Below, in pieces: positions 1 through 10,550 of a DNA stretch of 54,597 nt (positions are counted from its first letter, which is position 1; every line of letters begins with the position of its first letter). The position numbers and the translations under genes are program-made. Source of the stretch: Basidiobolus meristosporus CBS 931.73 (lineage: Eukaryota; Basidiobolomycota; Basidiobolomycetes; Basidiobolales; Basidiobolaceae); the NCBI GenBank assembly GCA_002104905.1, contig MCFE01000600.1, positions 1-54,597 of the forward strand. The letters are read 5' to 3'. Below the pieces are notes generated by a model. The model was not told the origin of the DNA. It worked only from the letters and a program-made list of their open reading frames with translations, and made no database searches.

Positions 1-322
1 ATATTGATGCTACCCAAGATGAGATGCATCTGGCGGGGATCTTGGTTGACCCGGGGTCATTCAAGGCGGCAGCCCCGCCGTCAGGAGCGAGGGGATTTCA
101 TGTGAAGCCCAACATGTGGGAAATCTGGCTGGATGCGGCATTTTCCACGGGTATGGTCTTGCGTGATTCTACCCACCTTCCCCGGCCCATTTCGGTCGCA
201 TTCAGGTGGAGTGCTCCAAGCGACCTCGTGGTAGCATGAGAAAATGGCCGAGCGAAGCCTGACGAGTTGCCTGTTGCTCGTTTGGCGGCACTTATGCAAG
301 CGCTCATTTAGGGGGGATTTGG

Positions 323-907
323 ATGGCTGGAGATCCGGCTTTCGGGTGGTACCAACAAGCTTCAGATGGCATTCACATGATCAGGGTTCTGAGGGACATC
401 GTACCTTCCGACGAGCCAGAGATCTTGCATGTGATCGTGTACTCTGGAATCTCCAACCAGATAAATATCCCCGGTTTGCCAGCTGGTCACCAACTTCCCC
501 ACTCCACCCAAACCATGGATGAAAAAGGCAGCAGACTATCTCGAACCCAGGCGCTCTTGCATCCGAGCAATGTCCCCGCCTGCATTTTGCTCGCCCTCTG
601 CTTCCCCCTCATCTCCTTCTTGTTGGCCACATTCGTCACATTTGCGGTGGTGACCACCGCTTCCGCGGCGGCCATCCTGTCTGTACGATTCGGCCTGTTA
701 ACGATGAGCATGAGCTGGACCATGGTTGTGGAGCACTCGATCCAGTGGGTGAGACGATCGATGGAAAGTCTCCTGCGGCTCACCCACTCCTCCCAACTGT
801 GTAGCTATTCGGAGAGATGTGCGCGGGACGTCATTTGGAAGAACCCCAGCCGTGCACCTGAACCCCGGAGAATCACCCGTCGCCGCCGTAGAAGCAACTC
901 ACAATAG
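323..907 (+). CDS. hypothetical membrane protein, 194 aa
   Basis: I do not recognise a family. The reading frame is open from an in-frame TGA at 260-262, and ATG 323 is the first Met in it. The middle (residues ~80-130) carries two adjacent hydrophobic stretches, Ala/Val/Leu-rich, that could form a membrane hairpin. The tail is strongly basic (RRITRRRRR). A possible polyadenylation signal AATAAA lies about 95 nt after the stop (1003-1008), which supports a + strand transcript. The first 260 nt of the window contain no convincing exon, so an upstream exon outside the window is possible. Hairpin membrane proteins of lipid droplets or ER would fit this architecture, but that is only a shape argument. 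Confidence 0.35.
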   Translation: MAGDPAFGWYQQASDGIHMIRVLRDIVPSDEPEILHVIVYSGISNQINIPGLPAGHQLPHSTQTMDEKGSRLSRTQALLHPSNVPACILLALCFPLISFLLATFVTFAVVTTASAAAILSVRFGLLTMSMSWTMVVEHSIQWVRRSMESLLRLTHSSQLCSYSERCARDVIWKNPSRAPEPRRITRRRRRSNSQ

Positions 908-1184
908 CCAACCCACCTGCCTTCCTGCCTACCCATCCACCTAGAGGCCCGTCAAATATACCCCTAGATCATACATGGCCTTCCATTGGGGAAGGATGGT
1001 GCAATAAAGTTCTTTGATACATATGGATCTCGGCGGTTTATTGAATCCCAGCCCGGTAGACGATCCCGATGGGATTTCCCATATCAGATTACTAGTACAA
1101 TGGGCAGGAGGATGGCTTGGTGAACGTCAACGTTCCACCAAGTAGGACGAACTTGCAGGTTAAGAATGATGTGCGCGGTTTCAT

Positions 1185-2153
1185 TTAGAGGCGGATGTGG
1201 CTTGGGGCGGGGAAGGGGAGGGAAATGGGGGCAAGGGTGAGGTGTTCTGGAAGTGGAGGCCTCATTGGCGAGGAGGTGATACTGCGCTTCTTTATCTCAA
1301 TATTGATGAATTTGATCCTTCGGAACCCACAGTAGGTACAGTTCACTCCGCATCTGCCATAGACGACCACGTACCGGCCGAGGTGAGGTAGTAGATGTAG
1401 CCTCAGCGCAAAATAGATATCCAGGCCTAACAGCCCGTGCACAGCCAGTTCCGCGCTGACCGTACCTATCACCTTGAGGAAGCGTTTACGGCGATCATAA
1501 AGCACCACGTCGAAGTCATCCACCTTATCTAGGAACTCGGTGGGTGTCTCCCACCAGATTCGCTTCTTGATCCGAATATCGATGGCAGCGATAGGACGTA
1601 GCTTGATGTTGGCCGTGGTCTCGGAGCAATTAAATGGGATGGGTTTGTCATTCGCAATGGTAGGCTGTGCCGGTTTAGTTGAGGTAGATGTTGCCCCATT
1701 AGTTATGGTACCGTTGTTGCTGACCAGTGTGGTAGAGGGAATATGACTATTGGTTCTGCGCTGAGCATCCGTGGTGACTGCTTGAGATGGTGACGATGTG
1801 TTTCGCGGCGTTGACTTGATTTGCGAGTGATAGGAGACCGACGGAGAGATAGGGGGCGTCGGTGAGCTAGGTGGCTTCGACTGCCTTCCATACCCCTCGT
1901 AATAGGCTCTACCTTTGGGGTCATGGTTACCATCGGAACGACGAGTGGCAGTGGGTGTCATTAGCTGTGACCTGCAAGAGGAGTCTTGGGTATGGGCAGT
2001 GCAGCTGGTTGGCAACTGCATGCTACCTAACCCGCTGCGTGCCATCACCGATGGTGAATTAGGCGATGCTTTGCCGAAAGCGGAGATGGCAGTGATCAGA
2101 CACACCGCAAGTGATAAGGCTATCGGATTTACGGGTCGTTGGCTAAGCCACAT
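1185..2153 (-). CDS. unknown Ser/Thr/Pro-rich secreted or membrane-anchored protein, 322 aa
   Basis: A long single-exon frame on the minus strand that I cannot assign. The frame is open further upstream, but the only codon there that could begin it is GTG. The first ATG (2153-2151) gives an N-terminus with a 14-residue hydrophobic core ending in AISAFGKA, which looks like a signal peptide or signal anchor. Residues ~45-185 are low-complexity Ser/Thr/Pro/Asn, as in O-glycosylated fungal wall or surface proteins. The conserved-looking part is the C-terminal third, with an acidic-basic stretch (DKVDDFDVVLYDRRKRF), an aliphatic segment and a short Cys cluster (RCGVNCTYCGFRR). Unlike its neighbours it shows no clear intron. 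Confidence reflects length and composition rather than homology. Confidence 0.45.
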   Translation of the reverse strand: MWLSQRPVNPIALSLAVCLITAISAFGKASPNSPSVMARSGLGSMQLPTSCTAHTQDSSCRSQLMTPTATRRSDGNHDPKGRAYYEGYGRQSKPPSSPTPPISPSVSYHSQIKSTPRNTSSPSQAVTTDAQRRTNSHIPSTTLVSNNGTITNGATSTSTKPAQPTIANDKPIPFNCSETTANIKLRPIAAIDIRIKKRIWWETPTEFLDKVDDFDVVLYDRRKRFLKVIGTVSAELAVHGLLGLDIYFALRLHLLPHLGRYVVVYGRCGVNCTYCGFRRIKFINIEIKKRSITSSPMRPPLPEHLTLAPISLPFPAPSHIRL

Positions 2154-2926
2154 CTTTGCGAATGTTACTGCTTGTGGGGATGGCGAGCAGTCAGCCAGAG
2201 CTTTTATTGGATTTCCACCGGTCACAGAATCCCACTCCTAGCTCCTATTTTGGAATACAACGCTGCTGTGGAAGGGCAATTAGGGCCATTTCGATGCTCC
2301 GACCAAGGATGCAATCCGTATCGCTCATATAGCCTGCTATGGCGAATGGATTTATTTGCTACAGGTTGAATCCAACCCCAACCACATCGTAGCAAACATA
2401 TCAGGCTGATACCCAATAGACTCGTGGCTCCCAACCGATCCCCCTTCAATTCATAAATACCCATGCACTTCTATGCGGCTCATTGGTTTGAGGCAGCTGC
2501 TTACAGCAGGCAAATCGCTGGAAAATCCGCCTGCTGATGCTGGTACAGTCCATGAGCCAAATTAATCGGCACATGGGCGCGTAGGCTGGCGAAGAAGTGA
2601 TAGGATGCTAGGTAGACTAACGTTCCGTACGACTGGAATTTATTTTGATAAACGCAAGGGAAAACATTGCATCCGTGTCATGTGCATTCAAGGGTTCATC
2701 CCTACTACACAAACACACTAGCAAGTAAGACGATACTGGACTCGCTTACAAGCTGATTTAAAAAGGCCACTTGTAAGGGGATGACTCGATTGGGCATGAC
2801 ATGGATGGTGCAAGTAGAATCCACCTAGGGAACAGTTCTGAACCAGACCAGCCAGCATCTTCGGGTCAGGGCATAACATACGTGTGTCAGTGTGGATGCG
2901 AAGAAGCTAGCGAGAGTGCACAATAC
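2154..2926. other. intergenic, nothing recognised
   Basis: No frame with recognisable protein features, RNA gene or repeat was seen between the start of the unknown minus-strand gene and the stop codon of the PDI gene. Confidence 0.5.
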
Positions 2927-4962
2927 CTAGTCAGCCTTGTCTGGCTTAGATTCTTCGTCGCCGTCCGAAGTGCACTGTATTATCGAGTACAAGATTCCGC
3001 CAACAATGCCGAAGAACACGCAGATAATAATTAACGGGCTGTGCCAAATAAATCCCTACACATCAATTTAGCATATCAACTTGTGCCACCTCATTTAACA
3101 GGAATTCTTACTGCAATCAAACTGAGCCCACGACCACCGCGCTGAAATGAGTCCACAGTTAGCCTCAAGGTTTGTTCGAAATGACCACCCGATCACCTTA
3201 CCTTCAAACATCTAGTGATTACTCCGACAGTACTCTTGTCCTAATTGCAAAGCAAAGTAAGTACTCGGCAGTAAAGGAGAAGCCTCGGCCAAAGGGAGCA
3301 AACCTGTAGAATATGGTCCTGTGCTGCTTTGACAGCACCAAGAATCTGCTGTGAATTAAGCTTCAGTACGGCTCCCTTGATGTCCACATCAAAATAGCTA
3401 TCATCCTGGAAATGGGTCAGTGGGTGGCGAGGGCTCTTCATACTCAAGAGATGGATCAAATACCCAAGTTTTCAGAATCACCACTGATGGGAAGGCGTCG
3501 GTATTCAAACCAAACGTGCGGTAGACATAAGACAGCCAGTTATGCCCATCGACCCAGCTGAAGATCACGCGTGCCTTCTTGTGGTTGTCGGGCTGATGAT
3601 ATCTGGCGATGGCTGCTTCCTTCAAGATTGCCTTTTGTTGGGCGAAGTTGGGAGCACCTGGGTTGAGGATTCCAAGCACCACGTAACCGGGTGTATTTAG
3701 GATTTCTTCGGAGGTGTCGGAATCCAATTGAACTAGAATGGGGAGCTTTTCTTGCCATATCCATCTCGACAACCCCTTCACATCCTCAAAGGGGCCTGTG
3801 TACGCTTTGGCTTGACCGTTTTTATATGCAACTAGCGCAGGAACCTCAGTGACATCAAGATTCTTGGCAATGGCGGGATCCTCCGTGACATAGAACTGTG
3901 ATTGTAAGCCAACCTTGGCAGATATGGCATAAATGCTATCCAAGTAAGCCTTGGGCGACTCTTTGTTGTGGAAGTAAATAAACGCCACATCGTTCTGAGT
4001 AATGTCGTGGGCGTTTGCTACGGAGATCTGGCCTATATCTGTTCCTGTGAGCCCTATCGCGAAGTTCGAAAGCGCCTCGAGTGTTCGGCCACCATCATAA
4101 AGTGTGACACTTCCTTCCTGAATGAACTTGATGGTAGGATAGGAACGAATTTCTTCCGTACTACAGAATTGCCCATACATCTCGCAGTTCACCTCAGCAA
4201 CATTGATCTTTCCGCGGAGGGCTTCTCCAACTTCAACCCAAATAGGAGCGAGTGCCTGACAGTGGCCACACCAGGGCGCGTAGAATTTAACAAACCAAGG
4301 TCCTTTGCTAGTGTTAGAGGAAAAATTGGTTGGCGTGAGGGGCACCACAATTCCATCAGGATTTGGCTTCGATGTGACTGCAGTCTTCGACCCATTTACT
4401 TTCAAGGGTGCACCATCATCAACGGTCTTGGAGTTCTAGTAAATAGCTAAAGCGTTAGCGCACTGAGCACACCCCTGGATGCACTTGGATTACCTCGACT
4501 TCGGCTGGTTTGTATTCGGCAGCTTTGGAACTGACGTAGGCCAAGATGGCTTCGTAGGTATGTTCGTCAGCAAATTCTTCAACAAGCTTCCCCTTATTGT
4601 ACAACAGTATAGTGGGGTACCCATCAATCTTGTTCTTTTCGCATATGCTTTCATTGGCTACACAATCGATTTTTCCAAAGAAAAAACGACTCTTGGTCAG
4701 AGCGTCGCCCTCGGTCTCCACCAATTTCTCCCAAATTGGAGCCAAGCGCTTGCAGAACGTGCAGTTGGGGGAGTAGTACTCCACGAGCCTGAAGTGGTAA
4801 GGATCAGACCGGCTGTCATCAGGGGCAGAATCAACAAACATACCAGGTATCCTTCTCGATGCTATTGAGGCTCTCTTCAGTCAACTCCACAGTGCCCGCA
4901 CCCCAGGCACTTGAGAAAAGTGCGATCAAGCACAAGGCTAGTATAAATCTGGAACGGAACAT
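2927..4962 (-). CDS. transmembrane protein disulfide isomerase, two thioredoxin domains, 7 exons, 561 aa
   Basis: ER oxidoreductase that forms and reshuffles disulfides in secretory proteins. Exons on the minus strand: 4962-4844, 4788-4494, 4435-3464, 3405-3304, 3240-3202, 3141-3112, 3055-2927; all junctions are GT-AG and keep one 561-codon frame. Residues 1-21 are a signal peptide. Thioredoxin domain 1 has the active site CTFC (C49/C52) after YYSPN; domain 2 has the classical APWCGHC (C194/C197). A long thioredoxin-like middle region follows. The last exon encodes a single membrane span (~526-545) and an acidic cytosolic tail ending SKPDKAD. This is the type I architecture of TMX3/Eps1-like PDIs rather than soluble KDEL PDIs. 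The non-canonical CTFC in domain 1 suggests a different redox potential from CGHC. The small terminal exons (39 and 30 nt) are easy for gene finders to miss. Confidence 0.9.
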
Positions 4963-5508
4963 CGGCAAGGAAGATGACGGCATGCCCGAAAGAAAAAGAG
5001 ACCAAGTTCAATATCCACAGTTGTGGACGATTAGCCAAATATTTATCAGGGCGGGACTCAGGATCAATATAGCGTAGCAATCGATTGATTCAGTAGTATC
5101 GAATTACCAGATGTGAATAATGGATGGTGGTCAGCATGGAGGTGTGTCCACTCGTGATTCCACCGACCCTTAATAGCTCCCAACGGATGCCAGATTCCCA
5201 TCAACCAACCAATATCTGGCAGCGTGCATCGCGTAAGCTGCACGGCATGTTTCAAGTGTATCGGTGCTGGTGGCCAGCCCATCATCATTGCCATCATTGT
5301 CATTGCCGACGCTTAGCTTCGCTTTTCAGGGTCAAGTGTCTTTATTGATGTCGAATTCAGCTCAACTCTAATTTCATGGGAGAGCGGTTAACATGGCCAT
5401 GTTATGGGTTGGTGCGTATTTATAAAAATCAAGTTTAGAGTTATGGATCTTGCTTAAAATAAACATTAAACAGTATCGACTGTGGGTTAAATTACAAACG
5501 GCTTGCGG
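4963..5508. other. intergenic between PDI promoter and SEY1 3' end
   Basis: Contains the PDI upstream region and the SEY1 3' untranslated region. No other gene was seen; the short frames here have no protein-like features. Confidence 0.5.
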
Positions 5509-8500
5509 TTAATTCTTGGTAGTCATCTCAATCTCATCCTCAACCTGTGGCTTGGCAAGGTGGGGTGGGTTAAGCTTGGGTTCCGTTAATGAGGCGTTGA
5601 TTTGGGCAACAGCCTCATTGAAGACGCCCTTCAGGATGCGGTTGATGGGGCCCACCAAGTTCAGCGCATAAACAATGTACGACGTGATTCCAGCGAAGAT
5701 GGTGAAGACAAGGTAAATGGGATTGGACAAAATGGAAATGAACTCATTCCATCCCAAGACAATGAGAAGCACAATCACCCAGTACGGGATACGAGCAGTT
5801 GTGGCCACAACAGACCGCTTGGCCTCGACGAACAAAGCATCCGCCTCTCTTGTAAATCTGGACAGAAGGTCCTGCTGCTTGGCATTGGACAGCACGGTTA
5901 ACGTGCTTCCAAAATCGTACTCCTAAGATGACGGATAAATAGGTGATTGGTGCCAGAGGTGGCTTGTTACCCCATCATACCTCAGGGAAATACAGCTCAG
6001 GCTCAAAATCGGCCTCTCTGATGTCGATCTTCGAAAACAGCGGAAGTGTTTGTACGGCCTACATAAGCCACCGTTAGCATCGGCGTGGTAGTTTGTGGGG
6101 AATGAGGATGCATACCTGGGCCTTGGCCTTTCGGAAATACCCGTCCATGTCGTCCTCCGGCTTCCAAACTCTCGGCAAGCCCTCGGAGTCATAACGGAAG
6201 TTCTCTTCCAGTTTGTTGCGCAACTTCAAGATCATCAAATGATCCACTGTTTCATCCTTGATCTTTTGGCATAGAATGTCCCAGGAACGCATACGCAGAT
6301 TCTGGATGGATGATTTCATTTCTTGGTCATCGGAGTTGAAGCCTTGGTTGTGGATTATTGTTAGCCAGCGCAGTTACAATGATCGATGATTTGCCCTTAC
6401 ATCCAGCACGCTTGGCCAGTTTCTCTTCAGCGTTATCGGTGGCGGACTTATATGCTTCCAACGTTTTCCGCCACATATCTGGCTTTGCAGCAGTAAGGAA
6501 GATGGTGACCGTCTCACTGAACTCATCTCTGAGGTGTTTCTATCCGAGGGTTAGAAAGAAAGCGAGCATCGTAGTACTGATGGTGAGTTTGTACCTCCAA
6601 GGAATTGATCAGTTTCTTCATCTCGTCGCGTTTCTGGGTCTGTGCGATGTCTTCCAAACTCTGGTCCAACTGGTTGGCCTCTTCTTCATACGACCATTCG
6701 GTATCTGAGAGAGTTATCGCCTCAGCGTTCTCCTTGAAATAGGCTTGGGATTCCTTTTTGGAATTGAGAACAATGCTTCCGAAGTCGTACTGCTCACCCT
6801 TGAGTTTTTCCTAGTTTGATGGAGCTTGTAAGCAACCTTCCGCCAAAAGCAACTAAAAGTCAATCACTAACTCTCAGGGATTCGGTAAACATAGTAACTG
6901 CCTTTCTATGGAGATTGCGGAGCTGACCCACATAGAAGATATGCAATTGCGAGTTAAACTTGTTGATGACTTCTTGGCGCTTGCGTTTGTAGACCTCTTC
7001 ATGGTAACGGCTGGCATCCTTATCGAAGCTCTCTGTACACGTGATTAGCTAAAGGAAAGCGTGACTGAACGAGAAAAACAACGCACTGATATAGGTCTGA
7101 CGGATCTCATGTATGCGAGGGCCTAGATCTTCAACAACGCTCCCTGCTTCAATTGGGCGCTTGAATTCCTTGATGGCATCCATGAAAAGATTGAAGGAAG
7201 CCTACAACACATTTGTATTAACAAATCTCGTTCGTGATCGGACCAACATCAAAGCCACCCACATTAGCAATTTCATCGCAGCGGTACTGTGCCAATAGCT
7301 CCTTTTGAGTTGGAAGATCAAGATCTCTGTTGGTGACAATTTTTTCCTAATTAGATTTAGCAGAACGTTTAGCTCGTTTCAAGTGGCCATGCAACAGAGT
7401 GCAATTTACCCAAATAGCTTCCAAGAAAGTAGAGAAGCCATCGGCAGGAATCATCTTGTGATAGTATGGCTTGAACACGTATTCCGGGTCCGAGGAATCC
7501 GTGAATCTAGTAGTTCCTATCGATTAGGCGATGACTAGCGCGTCACTAAGTGACAGGTGTGGGCATACCTCCTACGTAGGGCTGCAACGCCTTCGTCGAA
7601 CTTTTCTGGGAGAAGAATCTTGTGTGGAAGGGCCGCGAATGCAAAGTCGAAGAAATCCGTGATTTGACAATCTTCCAAACCCTCAGGCTAGTGAAATGTT
7701 GCTTAGCTTGGTAACGACATATTGGATACTACAGTATGTACCTTAGAAAGCCCCGACCACAACTTATTTAAGTCGTTCGTGAGGGTGGCGGTCAGATTCT
7801 CCAAAGGAGTATTCCCAATGAAATCTCTAATGACAAAAAACAAGAGCGTTTTTCCTTTCCTAATATATCGACAACAGATGAGTGGATGTGAGCGAGTGGC
7901 AGGCTTATCATCTTATACTTGCCCTTTCTGCTGGAAAAGTTGGAGATTGACTTCAAAAACAGTTTTAAGTAGGCCCATGTTGGCACCATTATACAAGCCG
8001 ATCATGTTTTCCCACTGGTTGATAATAATAGCTTCGGCAGTAGCCATGGAGAAGAGCGCACTTTTTCTTTCGAAATCCTTAATGCCGAAGAATGAGGAAA
8101 ACGGGTAAAAGGCTTGAATACCAGATCAGGTTACCTGATCTTCACCACGCTCGCGGCCATCTGTTCCTTCAACATCCATGACCAAGACTTTCATGCCTTG
8201 GCCTCGGCTGATCCAGATTCCTAAGTATTGGCGATTAACATAAAGTGCCAGTTAAGTATGCAGTGTTAGACTTTTACCTTTAGTTGTTTGCGCACGTCTT
8301 TTTTCATCCATAACATCAAAACTAGTACCAAAAACACTATTCAATAGTGTACCTGGAGGAAAATTCTGTGAATGATGAGACTCACGATTGAAGCCAATAT
8401 TGAACACATACTTTTTCCGGTGCTTTGCGAACCAAAAACGGCAACAATATTGTAGTTGAACCCATTATCGATGAGATGCCAGCGTTCTCTCATGTAATCG

Positions 8501-8734
8501 TTTACTTGATTGCTGTGTTTATGAAAGACAGGTAGATGGTGATTAACAACGTTTCATCGCCAAACAACTTTAGACTTTCATAACTGTTACTTACGAGAAA
8601 GCTTGGGTGTCATCGATGATTTGTAACTGTGGGTACGCATTACTCTGTGATAGCTTTAGGGTGGTTTCTTTTGTGGTGGTGGGGGTGTTAGTGTTCACCA
8701 CGTTGTCAGTGGGAGCGTTAGTAAGACTGTCCAT
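5509..8734 (-). CDS. SEY1: Sey1/RHD3/atlastin-family ER membrane-fusion GTPase, 16 exons, 774 aa
   Basis: Dynamin-like GTPase that fuses ER tubules homotypically. Exons (minus): 8734-8595, 8512-8412, 8352-8278, 8220-8135, 8077-7923, 7859-7742, 7687-7569, 7506-7410, 7346-7263, 7201-7087, 7032-6872, 6810-6595, 6539-6401, 6342-6116, 6058-5981, 5922-5509; the phases join into one 774-codon frame. GTPase motifs: P-loop GSQSTGKS (residues ~74-81, split by an intron), switch region RRAQTTKG, G3 DVEGTDG (121-127) and the atlastin-type G4 VIRD (~195-198). A helical middle domain follows, then two membrane spans (~682-702 and ~706-727) forming the ER hairpin, and a short charged cytosolic tail. The length matches yeast Sey1 (~776 aa). 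Intron 5 (7922-7860) appears to use a GC donor (GCAAGT); a GT choice there breaks the frame. Introns are 54-82 nt. Confidence 0.96.
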
Positions 8735-10550
8735 TTGAGATTTTAGAAGGAAGAGAGGCTCAAAAGATATACTGGACAGTTACGTCAGAAATAATATGAG
8801 GACAACTCTTCAAATACGCAATGATCAATACAAATACCGGGAATTATAAAATCCGATTTCACGTTAAATCCCCAACCCAACTGATATGAATAATTAGCCA
8901 CCTGTTATTCTAACCCCAAATCACAGCACCTAGTTTCCCCATTGCAATGTATGCTGGCACCACTCGGCGGTCACCATGATGTATGTAACAGTAACTCAGT
9001 AGAGGAATGTTTCGAGCACGTATTGCCACCAACTACCGGTGAGGGCATCGTTTTGCTTGGGACACTGCAAACCAAGACGCCGAACTCGGTGTATATTGTT
9101 TGGTTCCAGCACTTGCCTAAATTGTCAGCTCGTAGAAATGATCAAAAGATAGCTATTGGTAGCTGACACGTATTCATGCAGGAATATCATGAGATAAACA
9201 TATGCTTGTGCGATCGACCTAGTAACAGGGACGTCGGTGGTAAGCCTGATCGGGTTGTCATTGAGTGCTGTGTTATTGATGTCACTATGGTGTAGATTGA
9301 CTTTGCATGTTTCGATGTGCAGAGCCCCTGATTGGTTGTCACCCCAGCCTTGTATCTGATCACCCGAGGTCAGATAGTATCGGAGTCGCGGGCATGGATT
9401 GCTAGGGTGTGGAGTGTCTGGCGAAATCAGAATTCGGCAGCAACACGCCTAGCCTGCCTAGTGGCCAACAAATCATCGCACCCTACCTCTTAGGGACTAT
9501 TCTAGTTAGGAGATACACAGCCTTGATAGCGGGTTTATGTTGGTATGCTAATCATCGTGGTAGTTCAGTGTGGCTAGTCTTTTTAAGCAGGGGTGGCTGA
9601 CCAATTTACTGAGCTAAGCTCAATTCAGCTGGTGGATGCCATGCCAACCAAATGGAATTCTCCGGATACAGATTTGGTGAGACCAGGGCATCGCCACTTC
9701 ACGCTCCATTTCTACCTGAGGGGCTTCTCCGCACCAGGCGATTTTTGGTGCACCACGATGCATACTAGTTGGAGGATTACCAGGCATAACTAATTCCCGC
9801 GTAATTCAGCGATGCTATCCAAGCTGGTCAATTGAGCTGCCCAAACCTGCGTTTCAGGAAGCGTTCCGACTCAGTACTCGGCCATAGCCAATCACGTTTG
9901 ACATCTGTATGCATACATGCATATATTGCGCGCGCTACCTGGAGTGCAAGTCCCCAAGATTACCCCTCTCGAACCATGGCTTGATTTACTCCGTGCTCAC
10001 ACAAGACATCTCGATCAGTTCCTAATGCCAAGATACAATAGTCTTTCATGTAGAGTGGCTGAAAAGAAATATGTAACAAGGAAACTAAACCACATTGCAT
10101 CATATGCAATAGCCCTTGACGTTATACAGGTCGTTTTCATGAAGTTATTTGTTTGACTTGACCCTAATTGTCTCATATCATCTTTTATTTCGGTTTCCCT
10201 TTATTTCCACCCGATCTTTCTTGACTGCGCTTAATACCTTCTTATCACTCTTCAAATTGGGATCGCGCTCCTTCCTGACTTTACTTTTGGAGCATTCAGT
10301 CCCCATAAGCATCCAATCTATCTGGTGAACTACGCCATATTTTATTTATCTCTTGAGGCGCTCTCCGGGAATTACCCTACTTCGCAATACATACTCGGTC
10401 TTGGGTTCGACAGCGTTGTCACAAACAGCCGAAATCTGCCTAGAAGTGGATTTCCCGACCCTTCACATCAGGTGCATCACCAGTAGCATTGGTGGTCAAC
10501 CACAAACAACATTGACATTACCTAGACTGGGTCATTGGGACGTTTGAGAG
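8735..10550. other. 1.8-kb intergenic region between divergent genes
   Basis: Separates the divergent SEY1 and Ig-like/TM genes and should contain both promoters. I see no TATA box at the usual 50-60 nt distance for either gene, and no tRNA-like or protein-coding signal in between. Confidence 0.4.

Noticed and set aside
1-322. Short frames at the window start as exons of the 194-aa gene
   Set aside because: None joins convincingly by GT-AG to the 323 frame, and no signal peptide or motif supports them.
2154-2225. N-terminal extension of the unknown minus-strand gene to 2225
   Set aside because: That start would be GTG; the first ATG at 2153 also gives the better signal-peptide-like N-terminus.
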